Assembly: GCF_030418125.1 (NCBI RefSeq)
Contig: NZ_JAUHTR010000013.1
Coordinates: forward strand, 42,947-106,946
Direction of reading: 5' to 3'
Source: Fictibacillus fluitans
Lineage (GTDB): Bacteria; Bacillota; Bacilli; Bacillales; Fictibacillaceae
Length of the DNA: 64,000 nt
Both the position numbers and the translations under genes were made by a program. The notes under the pieces were generated by a model that was given only the letters and a program-made list of their open reading frames with translations, made no database searches and had not been told where the DNA came from. This document shows positions 8,748 through 16,989 of this stretch, one piece after another. Each line of letters starts with the position of its first letter. Position 1 is the first letter of the stretch.

Positions 8748-9506
8748 TTATCTTGTTCTTGAAACATAAGGATAAATCGGATCTTTCAATTGAAATTCAT
8801 AAGTTTCTCCATCCACAATGCCAACGACTTTATCACTGTTATACAGATCGAGCAAAAAGTGGGCCATCTCTTTGGCGGTATGGAATTTTGGAAGATTGCC
8901 GCTGTATTCAAAATGATCCATATCCATCGACCGCTGGGCAAATTCGGTTTCAGTAGCAGCAGGGGCAAGCACTTTTGCTTTCAACTTTGAGCCTTTCCCT
9001 TTCAGCTCCTGGGCGAGCCCTTCGGTAAACGCGCTCACATAAAATTTGGTGGCACAGTAGGTGACGGCATTGCCTACAATCGTATAGCCCCCGCCAGATG
9101 ATATGTTGATCAGCTGGGTACCTTCTGCGTTTTCATAATCGGCCACGAATTTGGAGGACAAAATGGTCAGTGCTTCAATATTTAAATGAAGCATCGTTTG
9201 AATTTTATTTAAGTTCTGCTCTCCCACGCTGTCAAAGTTACCAAAGCCGGCGTTATTGATAAACGTTTCAAGCTCATAACTTCCGAGTTCCTCATAAAAC
9301 CGGTGGACATTTTCCGAATTGGCCAAATCAACGGTTTTAATGATGACTTCAAGGTCGGAATTGATCGTTTGGACTTCGCTTTTTAACTTTTCCAGCTCTT
9401 CCTGCCTTCGGGCGGCGACAATTAAATTCTTTCCTTTTTCTGCAAACGCAAGCGCGGTTTCATAACCGATCCCCGAGCTTGCTCCTGTAATGACGGTATA
9501 TTTCAT
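8748..9506 (-). CDS. SDR-family short-chain dehydrogenase
   Basis: A 252-residue classical short-chain dehydrogenase/reductase. The nucleotide-binding TGASSGIG is at residues 7-14, and the basic residues AARR (about 32-35) suggest NADP(H). NNAGFG (about 86), catalytic Ser in NISSGGG (about 138) and YCATK (about 153) complete the triad. GGGAGG precedes the ATG. It resembles the DltE/YqjQ-type cytosolic oxidoreductases. The substrate is unknown. Confidence 0.85.
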   Translation of the reverse strand: MKYTVITGASSGIGYETALAFAEKGKNLIVAARRQEELEKLKSEVQTINSDLEVIIKTVDLANSENVHRFYEELGSYELETFINNAGFGNFDSVGEQNLNKIQTMLHLNIEALTILSSKFVADYENAEGTQLINISSGGGYTIVGNAVTYCATKFYVSAFTEGLAQELKGKGSKLKAKVLAPAATETEFAQRSMDMDHFEYSGNLPKFHTAKEMAHFLLDLYNSDKVVGIVDGETYEFQLKDPIYPYVSRTR

Positions 9507-9596
9507 AAAAACCTCCCGTATGAGTTGTTTTAAACTTTAATCATACTTTGTGTTCCCTAAAATGAGTGCCCTTAGCCATAGTTCCCAAAAAGTAAA

Positions 9597-9625
9597 TTTA
9601 CCCCATCGCAAGAAAGTGGTATAAT
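9597..9625 (+). promoter_or_regulatory. Promoter of the formate dehydrogenase operon
   Basis: TTTACC (9597-9602), 17-base spacer, TATAAT (9620-9625). It starts a leader of about 180 bases. Confidence 0.6.
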
Positions 9626-9631
9626 CAAAAA

Positions 9632-9808
9632 TGGAAACGTTCATTGTTCTTTGGTAACGATCAGCTGCCAGAAGTTCATGACGTGCAATCACATAGCGGG
9701 ATGGATCGCTGGTATCATTTATGCTTAGCTATTAACCCACTGTAAAGGAATTTGTGCTAATCAGCACAGGTTGTTTTATGGTGGGTTTTTTACGTTTTTA
9801 AGGAGGAA
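9632..9808 (+). promoter_or_regulatory. Structured 5' leader with terminator ahead of formate dehydrogenase
   Basis: The long leader ends in AACCCAC (about 9733-9739) pairing with GTGGGTTTTTT (about 9780-9790), enclosing a GTGCTAATCAGCAC hairpin. The T-run ends about 24 bases before the start codon. The upstream 100 bases contain further short inverted repeats. This is the arrangement of a transcription-attenuating leader, but it does not match a riboswitch class I know by eye. Confidence 0.5.
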
Positions 9809-9814
9809 ATGAAA

Positions 9815-12772
9815 GTGGAAAATACGTTAACCGTACAAATCAACGGTGAAACACAGCAAGTCAAAGAAGGAACAAGGGTGCTTGATCACCTTTTACAGCA
9901 GGGAGTCGAGCATCCCCATATATGTTATTCAGAAACGCTCGGGCCCATCCAGACATGTGACACATGCATGTGCGAGATTGATGGAAAAGTAATGAGAGCC
10001 TGTTCTACAGAAATTAAGGAAGGGATGAACATTCTTACCTCTTCACCAACCGCAAAAGAGGCGCAGAATGAAGCGATGGACCGCATCCTGGAAAATCACC
10101 TTCTTTACTGTACCGTTTGCGACAACAACAACGGCAACTGCAAGGTCCATAATACCGCCGAGCTGATGGAGGTCGAGCATCAGGAACGGCCTTTCCGTGA
10201 AAAAGGCTATGAAGTGGACATGTCCCACCCGTTTTACCGCTATGACCCCAACCAGTGTATCCTTTGCGGAAAGTGCGTGGAAGTCTGTCAGGATCTGCAG
10301 GTCAATGAAACACTGACCATTGACTGGGAACGAAACATGCCCAGGGTCATCTGGGACAATGACAAATCGATCAATGAATCTTCGTGTGTTTCCTGTGGCC
10401 AGTGTGCCACCGTCTGCCCTTGCAACGCCTTGATGGAAAAATCCATGCTTGGTGAAGCAGGGTTCATGACAGGAATCAAACAGGATCTGCTTGACCCGAT
10501 GGTCGACTTAATTAAGGAAGTAGAACCGGGCTATGGCAGTATCTTTGCCATTTCTGAAGTGGAAGCCGCCATGAGGGAAACACGCACGAAAAAAACCAAA
10601 ACGGTCTGCACCTTCTGTGGCGTGGGCTGTTCATTTGAAGTTTGGACAAAAGGAAGAAAAATCTTAAAAATCGAACCAACTGAAGATGCTCCGGTTAACA
10701 GCATCTCCACCTGCATCAAAGGAAAATTCGGCTGGGATTTCGTGAACAGCGACCAGCGCCTGACACACCCGCTCATTCGTAAGGGCGATGAATTTGTTAC
10801 GGCCACCTGGGATGAAGCACTGTCTGTCATCGGTGAAAAAATGGGCAGCATTAAACAGCAGTATGGCAGCAATGCCTTTGGTTTTGTCAGTTCTTCAAAA
10901 ACGACCAATGAAGAAGCTTACTTGATGCAAAAGCTTGCGCGTCAAATCTTTGAAACCAACAATGTGGATAACTGTTCCCGCTATTGCCAGTCCCCTGCAA
11001 CCGACGGATTGCTTTCAACCGTTGGCTACGGCGGAGATTCCGGTACCATCAAGGACATTGAAAATGCAGGACTGGTCATCATCATCGGTGCCAATCCGAC
11101 GGAAGGACATCCAGTTCTGGCTACCCGCGTAAAGCGGGCGAAGAAACTGCGCGGCCAAAAGCTGATCGTTTCTGATCTTCGCAAGCATGAAATGGCTGAC
11201 CGTTCCGATTTATATCTCCATCCTAAACAAGGCTCAGACCTTGTATGGCTCGCGGCAGTGACCAAATATATCATTGACCAGGGATGGCACGATGAAGCGT
11301 TTATCAAAGAGCGGGTCAACCAGTATGACGAATATCTCGCGGTGCTTGAAAAATATACCCTCGACTATGCAGAAGAAGTAACAGGTCTATCCAAAGAACA
11401 GCTTATGGAAGCAGCAAGGATGATTCACGAAGCAGACGGCACATGCGTGCTTTGGGGAATGGGTGTCACTCAAAACATTGCCGGTTCCCATACATCAGCT
11501 GCGATCGCCAACCTTCTTTTGGCAACCGGAAACTTCGGACGTACCGGTGCTGGTGCTTATCCGCTGCGCGGACATAATAATGTCCAGGGATCGTGCGACA
11601 TGGGTACCCTTCCGCAATGGCTTCCAGGCAACCAGAGACTGACCGATGACGCGGCACGTGCTGTTTTTGAAGAAGCATACGGTGTTTCCATTTCACCTGA
11701 TGCCGGTCTCACCAACATTGAAATGCTTCAGGAAGTGGAAAAAGGCCGTTTGAAAGCCATGTACCTGATGGGCGAAGACATGGCTTGGGTGGATTCAAAC
11801 TCTAACCATGTTCATGAAATGCTGAGCAAGCTCGACTTTTTTGTCGTACAGGACGTATTCTTTACCAAAACGGCCCAATTTGCGGATGTCGTTCTTCCGG
11901 CTTCGCCATCTCTTGAAAAGGATGGAACCTTTACGAACACCGAACGCCGCGTTCAGCGGTTGTACCAGGCGCTTGAGCCTCTGGAAGAATCCAAGCCTGA
12001 CTGGTGGATCATCCAGCAGGTCGCCAGAACGATGGGCGCTGACTGGAACTATTCTCACCCAAGTGAAATCATGGATGAGATCGCAAGCCTTGCTCCTATT
12101 TTTGCCGGAGTTTCATATGACCGGCTCGAAGGATGGAGCAGCCTGATCTGGCCGGTCCAAAAGGACGGAAGCGATGAGCCTCTTCTCTATACCGGGCGCT
12201 TCAACTTCCCCGACGATAAGGCGCGTTTCTCTCTTGTCGACTATGTCCAGCCTGTTGATTTTGAAAAAGAATTCGATTTAATCTTGAACAACGGCCGACT
12301 GCTCGAACATTTCCATGAAGGAAACATGACGAATAAATCAAAGGGTATTCAATACAAGCTGCCGGAAGTATTTGTGGAGGTTTCACCCGAGCTTGCGCGT
12401 GAACGCGGCATGCAGGACGGATCCACCGTCCGTTTGATATCTCCTTACGGATTCATTAAATTGCGTTCCATCGTCACAGACCGGGTGCAAGGCAATGAAT
12501 TGTATGTTCCGATGCATTCTGTCAGCCATGAAAATGCCATCAACATTCTGACCGGCAGTGTCGGTGACGTCAGGACCCAGACTCCGGCATACAAACAGAC
12601 GAAGGTGCGCATGGAAGTAATCAACGTCAAAGGACGGACTCCGCTTCCCATGTACAATCCGCGTTATGCTGAACGCAATCCGCAAGCCGGGGTTCAGGTT
12701 GAACGCAAATGGGCACGTGCTGACTATGAACCTATTGCGGATGTCAATCTACCTGTGGGAGGTCTGAAATAA
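9815..12772 (+). CDS. fdhF: Formate dehydrogenase alpha subunit (Mo/Fe-S, cytosolic, YrhE-like)
   Basis: About 985 residues oxidising formate to CO2 with a bis-molybdopterin cofactor. The GTG at 9815 is preferred: AAGGAGG lies 8 bases before it, versus 2 before the ATG at 9809. Order: [2Fe-2S] ferredoxin domain (residues 1-80, with TCDTCMC), His/Cys linker cluster (about 90-115), two [4Fe-4S] motifs (CILCGKCVEVC, CVSCGQCATVCPC), the catalytic-domain cluster CTFCGVGC (about 268), and the Mo-ligand Cys in SRYCQSPATDG (about 390). It is therefore a cysteine, not selenocysteine, enzyme. The C-terminal molydopterin-dinucleotide domain starts around 820. It overlaps the DUF1641 gene by one base, as in yrhED of B. 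subtilis. Confidence 0.93.
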   Translation: MENTLTVQINGETQQVKEGTRVLDHLLQQGVEHPHICYSETLGPIQTCDTCMCEIDGKVMRACSTEIKEGMNILTSSPTAKEAQNEAMDRILENHLLYCTVCDNNNGNCKVHNTAELMEVEHQERPFREKGYEVDMSHPFYRYDPNQCILCGKCVEVCQDLQVNETLTIDWERNMPRVIWDNDKSINESSCVSCGQCATVCPCNALMEKSMLGEAGFMTGIKQDLLDPMVDLIKEVEPGYGSIFAISEVEAAMRETRTKKTKTVCTFCGVGCSFEVWTKGRKILKIEPTEDAPVNSISTCIKGKFGWDFVNSDQRLTHPLIRKGDEFVTATWDEALSVIGEKMGSIKQQYGSNAFGFVSSSKTTNEEAYLMQKLARQIFETNNVDNCSRYCQSPATDGLLSTVGYGGDSGTIKDIENAGLVIIIGANPTEGHPVLATRVKRAKKLRGQKLIVSDLRKHEMADRSDLYLHPKQGSDLVWLAAVTKYIIDQGWHDEAFIKERVNQYDEYLAVLEKYTLDYAEEVTGLSKEQLMEAARMIHEADGTCVLWGMGVTQNIAGSHTSAAIANLLLATGNFGRTGAGAYPLRGHNNVQGSCDMGTLPQWLPGNQRLTDDAARAVFEEAYGVSISPDAGLTNIEMLQEVEKGRLKAMYLMGEDMAWVDSNSNHVHEMLSKLDFFVVQDVFFTKTAQFADVVLPASPSLEKDGTFTNTERRVQRLYQALEPLEESKPDWWIIQQVARTMGADWNYSHPSEIMDEIASLAPIFAGVSYDRLEGWSSLIWPVQKDGSDEPLLYTGRFNFPDDKARFSLVDYVQPVDFEKEFDLILNNGRLLEHFHEGNMTNKSKGIQYKLPEVFVEVSPELARERGMQDGSTVRLISPYGFIKLRSIVTDRVQGNELYVPMHSVSHENAINILTGSVGDVRTQTPAYKQTKVRMEVINVKGRTPLPMYNPRYAERNPQAGVQVERKWARADYEPIADVNLPVGGLK

Positions 12773-13251
12773 TGGCACAGCCGATTACGAAAATTGTACA
12801 TCCGGCCCGTACGGAAAAAGAACTGCAGGAACAAAGTTTGGAAGCAATCCTGACGGACCTGGCCAAAAGCGGAGACGGAATCCGGGAAATGATCAGGCTG
12901 TTAAATGAACTGCACGAAAGCGGGATCCTCGGATCAGTAAACGGTTTGGTTGAAGCAAAAGAAAAAGTGGCGGGCATTGCTGTGGAGCAGCTGCTCCGCC
13001 CGCAGATTACCAATGCCATCAATAACATGATGGCCGCTGCCGGTGCCTTGTCAGAAACCAATCCGGACATGACCAAAAAGCTGATGGGTGCCTTGGGCAG
13101 CGGGCTGGAGAAAGCGGAAAAAGGACTCGCGGCCGACGAAAAAGTAGGCATATTTGATTTGCTGAAGGCACTGAAGGATCCTGACATCAACCGGGCCATC
13201 GGCTTTGGCCTTAACCTTTTAAAAGGGGTCGGCCAAGGTTTGAAAGAGTAA
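12772..13251 (+). CDS. yrhD: DUF1641 protein (YrhD-like), formate dehydrogenase partner
   Basis: A 159-residue DUF1641 protein. It has a mostly helical N-terminal half (LEAILTDLAKSGDGIREM) and a Gly-rich conserved C-terminus with DLLKALKDPDINRAIGF at about 125-142. Its ATG overlaps the fdhF stop codon. DUF1641 proteins accompany cytosolic formate dehydrogenases in Bacillus and are thought to be an accessory or electron-transfer-linked subunit; the biochemical role is not established. No cysteines or cofactor motif are visible. Confidence 0.8.
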   Translation: MAQPITKIVHPARTEKELQEQSLEAILTDLAKSGDGIREMIRLLNELHESGILGSVNGLVEAKEKVAGIAVEQLLRPQITNAINNMMAAAGALSETNPDMTKKLMGALGSGLEKAEKGLAADEKVGIFDLLKALKDPDINRAIGFGLNLLKGVGQGLKE

Positions 13252-13252
13252 C

Positions 13253-13657
13253 ATGAAAAACGTGATAGAATGGAAAACTCTGAGTAAAGGGTTTCAATAT
13301 CTATTAAATCTTTCGCTTGTCCTTCTGGCTCTCGTTTTGCTGTTTTTCCTGTTCCGCGAGCTTTTCTATATCATCAGTGATGCCCTGCTTCATCAGACCA
13401 ACGTGCATGTTATACTGGGAAAAGTATTGGTTTTCTTCCTCTACTTTGCCTTTATATCGATGATCGTGAAATATTTTAGTGAGAGCCACCATTTTCCTCT
13501 TGGCTACCTTTTATACATCGGCATCACAGCAAGCGTACGATTCATTATTGTGAACAACCAGAATCCGCAGGAAAACTTCTGGCTGTCGCTCGTCATCCTT
13601 GTGCTGACATTCAGTTACCTGCTGATGATGCGCAAAGGAAAACCTTTCGGCGGTTAA
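13253..13657 (+). CDS. PsiE-like small membrane protein
   Basis: A 134-residue protein with four predicted transmembrane helices (about residues 15-38, 47-68, 78-95, 104-125). It resembles the phosphate-starvation-inducible PsiE family (LVLLALVLLFFLFRELF, FVYFAFISMIV-like pattern). It lies one base after the DUF1641 stop codon and belongs to the same operon. Function in formate metabolism is unknown; membrane attachment of the dehydrogenase is one possibility, but only an inference. Confidence 0.65.
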   Translation: MKNVIEWKTLSKGFQYLLNLSLVLLALVLLFFLFRELFYIISDALLHQTNVHVILGKVLVFFLYFAFISMIVKYFSESHHFPLGYLLYIGITASVRFIIVNNQNPQENFWLSLVILVLTFSYLLMMRKGKPFGG

Positions 13658-13670
13658 AGGAGATGAAACA

Positions 13671-14030
13671 ATGAGCAGAAACACGGAGCATCAATTCAGC
13701 ATGCTGGTGCGGGAAATTCGAAAGGAATTTGTCGGCAACGGACCGAAAGAGATCACCTCCCGCTTTATCGGTACATGGGCGGTAAGTGAAATGAAAGGCA
13801 ATCTGACCAACATCGAAAAATTCATGCTGAATTCCAAAGAGGGAGAAAAAATGGTCCATGAAGCACGGACCGAATTTGTGAAAAAAATTTACAATGACCC
13901 GGGCGTTCGCAAGAGGTTTGAAGACCTGATTGGCGCCAATATTGAACGTATCTTTTCAGATATTGACATTGAATCCGACATCGCCATGACCGTTTTTGTC
14001 TTTGATAAGCCACTGCCCTCCAAAGAATAG
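13671..14030 (+). CDS. DUF2294 protein, last gene of the formate dehydrogenase operon
   Basis: A 119-residue cytosolic protein of the DUF2294 (Na-translocating-decarboxylase-like annotation) family, with the conserved core GKGPKEITSRFIGTWA-like segment near residues 25-40 and a VFVFDKPL C-terminus. AAAGGAG precedes the ATG. DUF2294 proteins are repeatedly found beside Bacillus formate dehydrogenases, but no function is known. The gene is followed by an unusual array of repeats, then a terminator. Confidence 0.7.
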   Translation: MSRNTEHQFSMLVREIRKEFVGNGPKEITSRFIGTWAVSEMKGNLTNIEKFMLNSKEGEKMVHEARTEFVKKIYNDPGVRKRFEDLIGANIERIFSDIDIESDIAMTVFVFDKPLPSKE

Positions 14031-14045
14031 TCGTCGTATTGTGGA

Positions 14046-14140
14046 ATACCCGCCATTCTGGATGGAATACCGGCGGAAGTAACCGATTTACCCGCCAAAA
14101 CTTGCATTTACCCGCCATTATCAAAGGGTTACCCGCCAAA
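14046..14140. repeat. ACCCGCC array with about 21-bp spacing
   Basis: ACCCGCC occurs at 14048, 14090, 14110 and 14131, and a degenerate ACCGGCG occurs at 14069. Spacings are 21, 21, 20 and 21 bases, usually in the context TTTACCCGCCAWWA. The array fills the gap between the DUF2294 stop codon and the shared terminator. Confidence 0.8.
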
Positions 14141-14174
14141 AGCGGGTTATGTTAACTAATCTTATAAACTACTG

Positions 14175-14206
14175 AAAGAACGGATGCCTGGTGGCATCCG
14201 TTCTTT
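14175..14206. terminator. Bidirectional terminator, formate dehydrogenase operon / mannanase
   Basis: AAAGAACGGATGCC (14175-14188) pairs with GGCATCCGTTCTTT (14193-14206). A T-run follows on the plus side. It also lies at the 3' end of the mannanase gene. Confidence 0.85.
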
Positions 14207-14207
14207 T

Positions 14208-16826
14208 TTAGTTCACTGCTTCAATATCATCCAGGTAAAGGGTACTGCTCAGTGTGGCTCCATCGACCGCGTTAACATACACCGAAAAGTCCTGTACCTT
14301 TTTCAGATTGTCGGGATTCAATGTTTTCCCTTGATTGGCTGTATCCCAAGGAGCAACTTTAAATTGGCTGAAAGGCAGTTCAACCCAGCCCGTTTCCGTG
14401 GATGCCAAGGAAGGATATGCTTCATATGAAACACCATCCACCTTCAATTGAACAACCATCTTCTGCTTTTTCCCGTCAGGCGCAAGCCAGAATTTAAGCG
14501 TTTGAAAAGAAGACCAGTCTACACTGCCAAGTGATTTTGTAATGCCCGCATATCCTGAACCGGCCAGTGTGTAGTCAAACTTCAAACCATAGTTTCCACT
14601 GCTCTTATGGCTGCTGTCCAGTGAAACGGCAGTAGCATCGCCGCCGGCGTGGACAAATTTAACACCAAGTGCCGAGCTGTCGCCTTGATAGGATTCAAAA
14701 TCATCCACAACCGCGGGATCAGAAATTGGTTCAGCATAGGTATTAAACAACTGGATGTTATCGACATAGATGGTTCCGTTGAACTGCAGTCCGCTTCCGA
14801 CGATTGACAACGCGAGGCTGCTGGCAGCTGCTGCTTTTTGTGGATCATTCAAATCAACAGAGACCGGATACCTGGCAAATCGTTTGTTTTTAATGTTTAC
14901 GATTTCGAGTTCAGAGAACTTCTTCTCAGTGGTACTCATACCATATTTCGTATCCCAATCAGGCAGCAGCATTGCAAGCCCCCGAACCGTTGCATCGGGA
15001 TTGGATTCTCCCGCATAAGCGGGAATCAGCACATCAAACTTCACGCGCCTGACATTTTTTAAATCCGTTTGCTGAGCCACATCCGGCAGTTGAATTTTCA
15101 GCTCCTGCCACGTGTCACTTCTCTTCATTCCTTTTACATCAATAGCCAATTTTCCCTCCCCGCGCAAAACGCCGTGCTTGAATGACGTTTGAATGGAATC
15201 AGGATATGCTCCAATGTTTTCTACTGAGTGAATGGATCTGGTGAAATTGTACTCCTTCATTAACAGCTCAGGAATTTTGACAAACACCTTTATTGTTTGC
15301 TGATCAGCGACTTTGTTCCCTCTGTAGCTGGTTACAATCAATTCAGCCGATTTGCCATTTAATGAAGCATCCGGAGACCAGCGGACAGAATAATAGCCAT
15401 CACGGTCCAGCTTCATTGGCACTTCCTTAGTGGAACCCGCCACTTTAAATGTAACGCTTGAAGGCTTCATGTTCAGCACCCGGCTGCGTACTTTAGTCAC
15501 AGGCGTAGTAATGGCAGCGCTGTCTGTCGGACTCGCAATATGCATGAACGGCCTTTCTTTCGCTGCTTTTACTATATAATCATAGACGCCCTTCACCTCA
15601 TTCAAAAAGAGGGTATACGGATCTTTGTAAAAATTAACAAAGTCTGGCAGAAGTTCGTGGCTGCCAAGGCTATTTGGCGCGTCACGGTAAGGTACAAACA
15701 GGTTGCCATTTAAACCAAAGTTGGCCCATGTCTGCATATACGCAATCCTTCTTGCGTCCGGATCTGCTTTAATCGAATTTGTGATTTTGGTAAACCAGTG
15801 AAGATCACCGTTTCCTGAAACCTTCATGCCCTGGGGGCTGTAGCCAAATTCCGAAAAGGTAGCCACTTTCCCTTTTTTATCAGCCATTTTTGAGATCATC
15901 GCCAAATCGCCAACCAAATTAGTTAAAAATTGCTGCGATCCTGGATTGCCCTGGCTGTCATACTGATCCATGCCCAGCACGTCCACATAGTCATCACCAG
16001 GGTAGGTCGTTAAATACGAGTTTTCACTTCCGCCAAATGTCCCGTTTGGAGAGTATACATAAAGGAAGTTATGTACACCTTTTTTATCGCGTAAATATTC
16101 TACCGTATAACGATAGATTTCCTTATATTGAGCGGTTGTCGTCGTTTTCGCTCCCCACCAGAACCAGCCTCCGTTCTGTTCATGAAACGGCCGGAACAGC
16201 ACAGGAATAAGCTGTCCATGATCATCCTTCAATCCATTCGCAAACTTCGCAATGTTATCCAGAAACGTATTGAATTCTTTATTTTTATCACCGCCCGGCA
16301 AAATATGTTCAACCACCGAGCCGGCTGTATCATTAAAGCTGCCGCTTGTTACAAAGTTTGGCATATGGGAGCTTAAGGCAAGAATTCCTCCTTTTTTGTG
16401 AACGAGCTGCATGGACGTAATCAAATTCTTTCTGCTTTTCTTTTCATCTCCAAATACCCCTGGTTTTTCTTTTCCTTCAAGACTTAGCGTGTCCCACCCA
16501 AATACTGCTGGAAAATCACCAACGGCATTTTTAACATCGGATTCCATCTTGCCTGTTCCCGTGAGGGTCAGACCTTCATCAATGGAATGCTGATGGCCAA
16601 AAAGGACACGCTTACCTCTCGTATTTTCAAGGTACTCAAACAAAGATTTAGTATGATTTGTAGCATGCTGATCCACAAAGTTCTCAACAATCGGTTTGTG
16701 GTGCCCCGATTTTTTCATTCCTTGAACATCTTCCATATTTCCGGCCGCTGCTGAAGAAGCCGGAAATCCTGAAAACATGACAGTGGAAGCCAGAACGGTG
16801 GTTGCCAGCTTAATTGATACTTTCAC
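14208..16826 (-). CDS. Secreted GH26 endo-beta-1,4-mannanase with carbohydrate-binding modules
   Basis: 872 residues from GTG 16826 (AAAGGAG 9 bases upstream). The signal peptide (about 1-28) ends in ASSAAAG. The GH26 catalytic domain spans about 55-420: VLFGHQHS, the acid/base Glu in RPFHEQNGGWFWWG (about 216) and the nucleophile Glu in TFSEFGYSP (about 326). An Ig-like region (about 440-530) follows, then a CBM27-like mannan-binding module (about 535-715, SFKHGVLRGEGKLAIDVKG), then a second CBM-like beta-sandwich (about 720-872, VVDDFESYQG to YLDDIEAVN). It cleaves mannan or glucomannan outside the cell. A cre-like site and a LacI-type operator-like site lie upstream. Confidence 0.93.
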   Translation of the reverse strand: MKVSIKLATTVLASTVMFSGFPASSAAAGNMEDVQGMKKSGHHKPIVENFVDQHATNHTKSLFEYLENTRGKRVLFGHQHSIDEGLTLTGTGKMESDVKNAVGDFPAVFGWDTLSLEGKEKPGVFGDEKKSRKNLITSMQLVHKKGGILALSSHMPNFVTSGSFNDTAGSVVEHILPGGDKNKEFNTFLDNIAKFANGLKDDHGQLIPVLFRPFHEQNGGWFWWGAKTTTTAQYKEIYRYTVEYLRDKKGVHNFLYVYSPNGTFGGSENSYLTTYPGDDYVDVLGMDQYDSQGNPGSQQFLTNLVGDLAMISKMADKKGKVATFSEFGYSPQGMKVSGNGDLHWFTKITNSIKADPDARRIAYMQTWANFGLNGNLFVPYRDAPNSLGSHELLPDFVNFYKDPYTLFLNEVKGVYDYIVKAAKERPFMHIASPTDSAAITTPVTKVRSRVLNMKPSSVTFKVAGSTKEVPMKLDRDGYYSVRWSPDASLNGKSAELIVTSYRGNKVADQQTIKVFVKIPELLMKEYNFTRSIHSVENIGAYPDSIQTSFKHGVLRGEGKLAIDVKGMKRSDTWQELKIQLPDVAQQTDLKNVRRVKFDVLIPAYAGESNPDATVRGLAMLLPDWDTKYGMSTTEKKFSELEIVNIKNKRFARYPVSVDLNDPQKAAAASSLALSIVGSGLQFNGTIYVDNIQLFNTYAEPISDPAVVDDFESYQGDSSALGVKFVHAGGDATAVSLDSSHKSSGNYGLKFDYTLAGSGYAGITKSLGSVDWSSFQTLKFWLAPDGKKQKMVVQLKVDGVSYEAYPSLASTETGWVELPFSQFKVAPWDTANQGKTLNPDNLKKVQDFSVYVNAVDGATLSSTLYLDDIEAVN

Positions 16827-16856
16827 TTCATCCCTCTCCTTTGATTACTTTATAGG

Positions 16857-16886
16857 TTAAGCGCTTTCATACTTATGATAATTATA
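16857..16886 (-). promoter_or_regulatory. Mannanase promoter region with cre-like site
   Basis: On the minus strand TATAAT lies at 16881-16886 with no good -35 box. Downstream of it, TGAAAGCGCTTAAC (plus-strand 16857-16870) resembles a CcpA cre box with the AAGCGCTT core intact and mismatches at the last three positions. A site between the -10 and the start codon would act as a repression roadblock. Confidence 0.5.
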
Positions 16887-16931
16887 TCCCCCTTACTTTA
16901 AATCAGCATGGTTACAAAGTACTAAAATTAC

Positions 16932-16947
16932 TTAATCGATAAGCTAA
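16932..16947. promoter_or_regulatory. LacI-type operator-like site A
   Basis: TTAATCGATAAGCTAA, with the same CG-centred core as sites at 28924 and 32125. It lies about 50 bases upstream of the mannanase -10 box. Confidence 0.45.
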
Positions 16948-16958
16948 CAAACCAAAAT

Positions 16959-16982
16959 AAAAACCCCCTCTTAAAAGGGGGT
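16959..16982 (-). terminator. Terminator of the GH1/aldo-keto reductase operon
   Basis: ACCCCCTCTT and its complement form a hairpin with TTTTTATTTT on the minus strand, just past the aldo/keto reductase stop codon. Confidence 0.8.
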
Positions 16983-16989
16983 CAGCTGA

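Noticed and set aside
10930..11000. Possible selenocysteine codon in formate dehydrogenase
   Set aside because: The Mo-ligand position is encoded by an ordinary Cys codon in SRYCQSP; no in-frame TGA.
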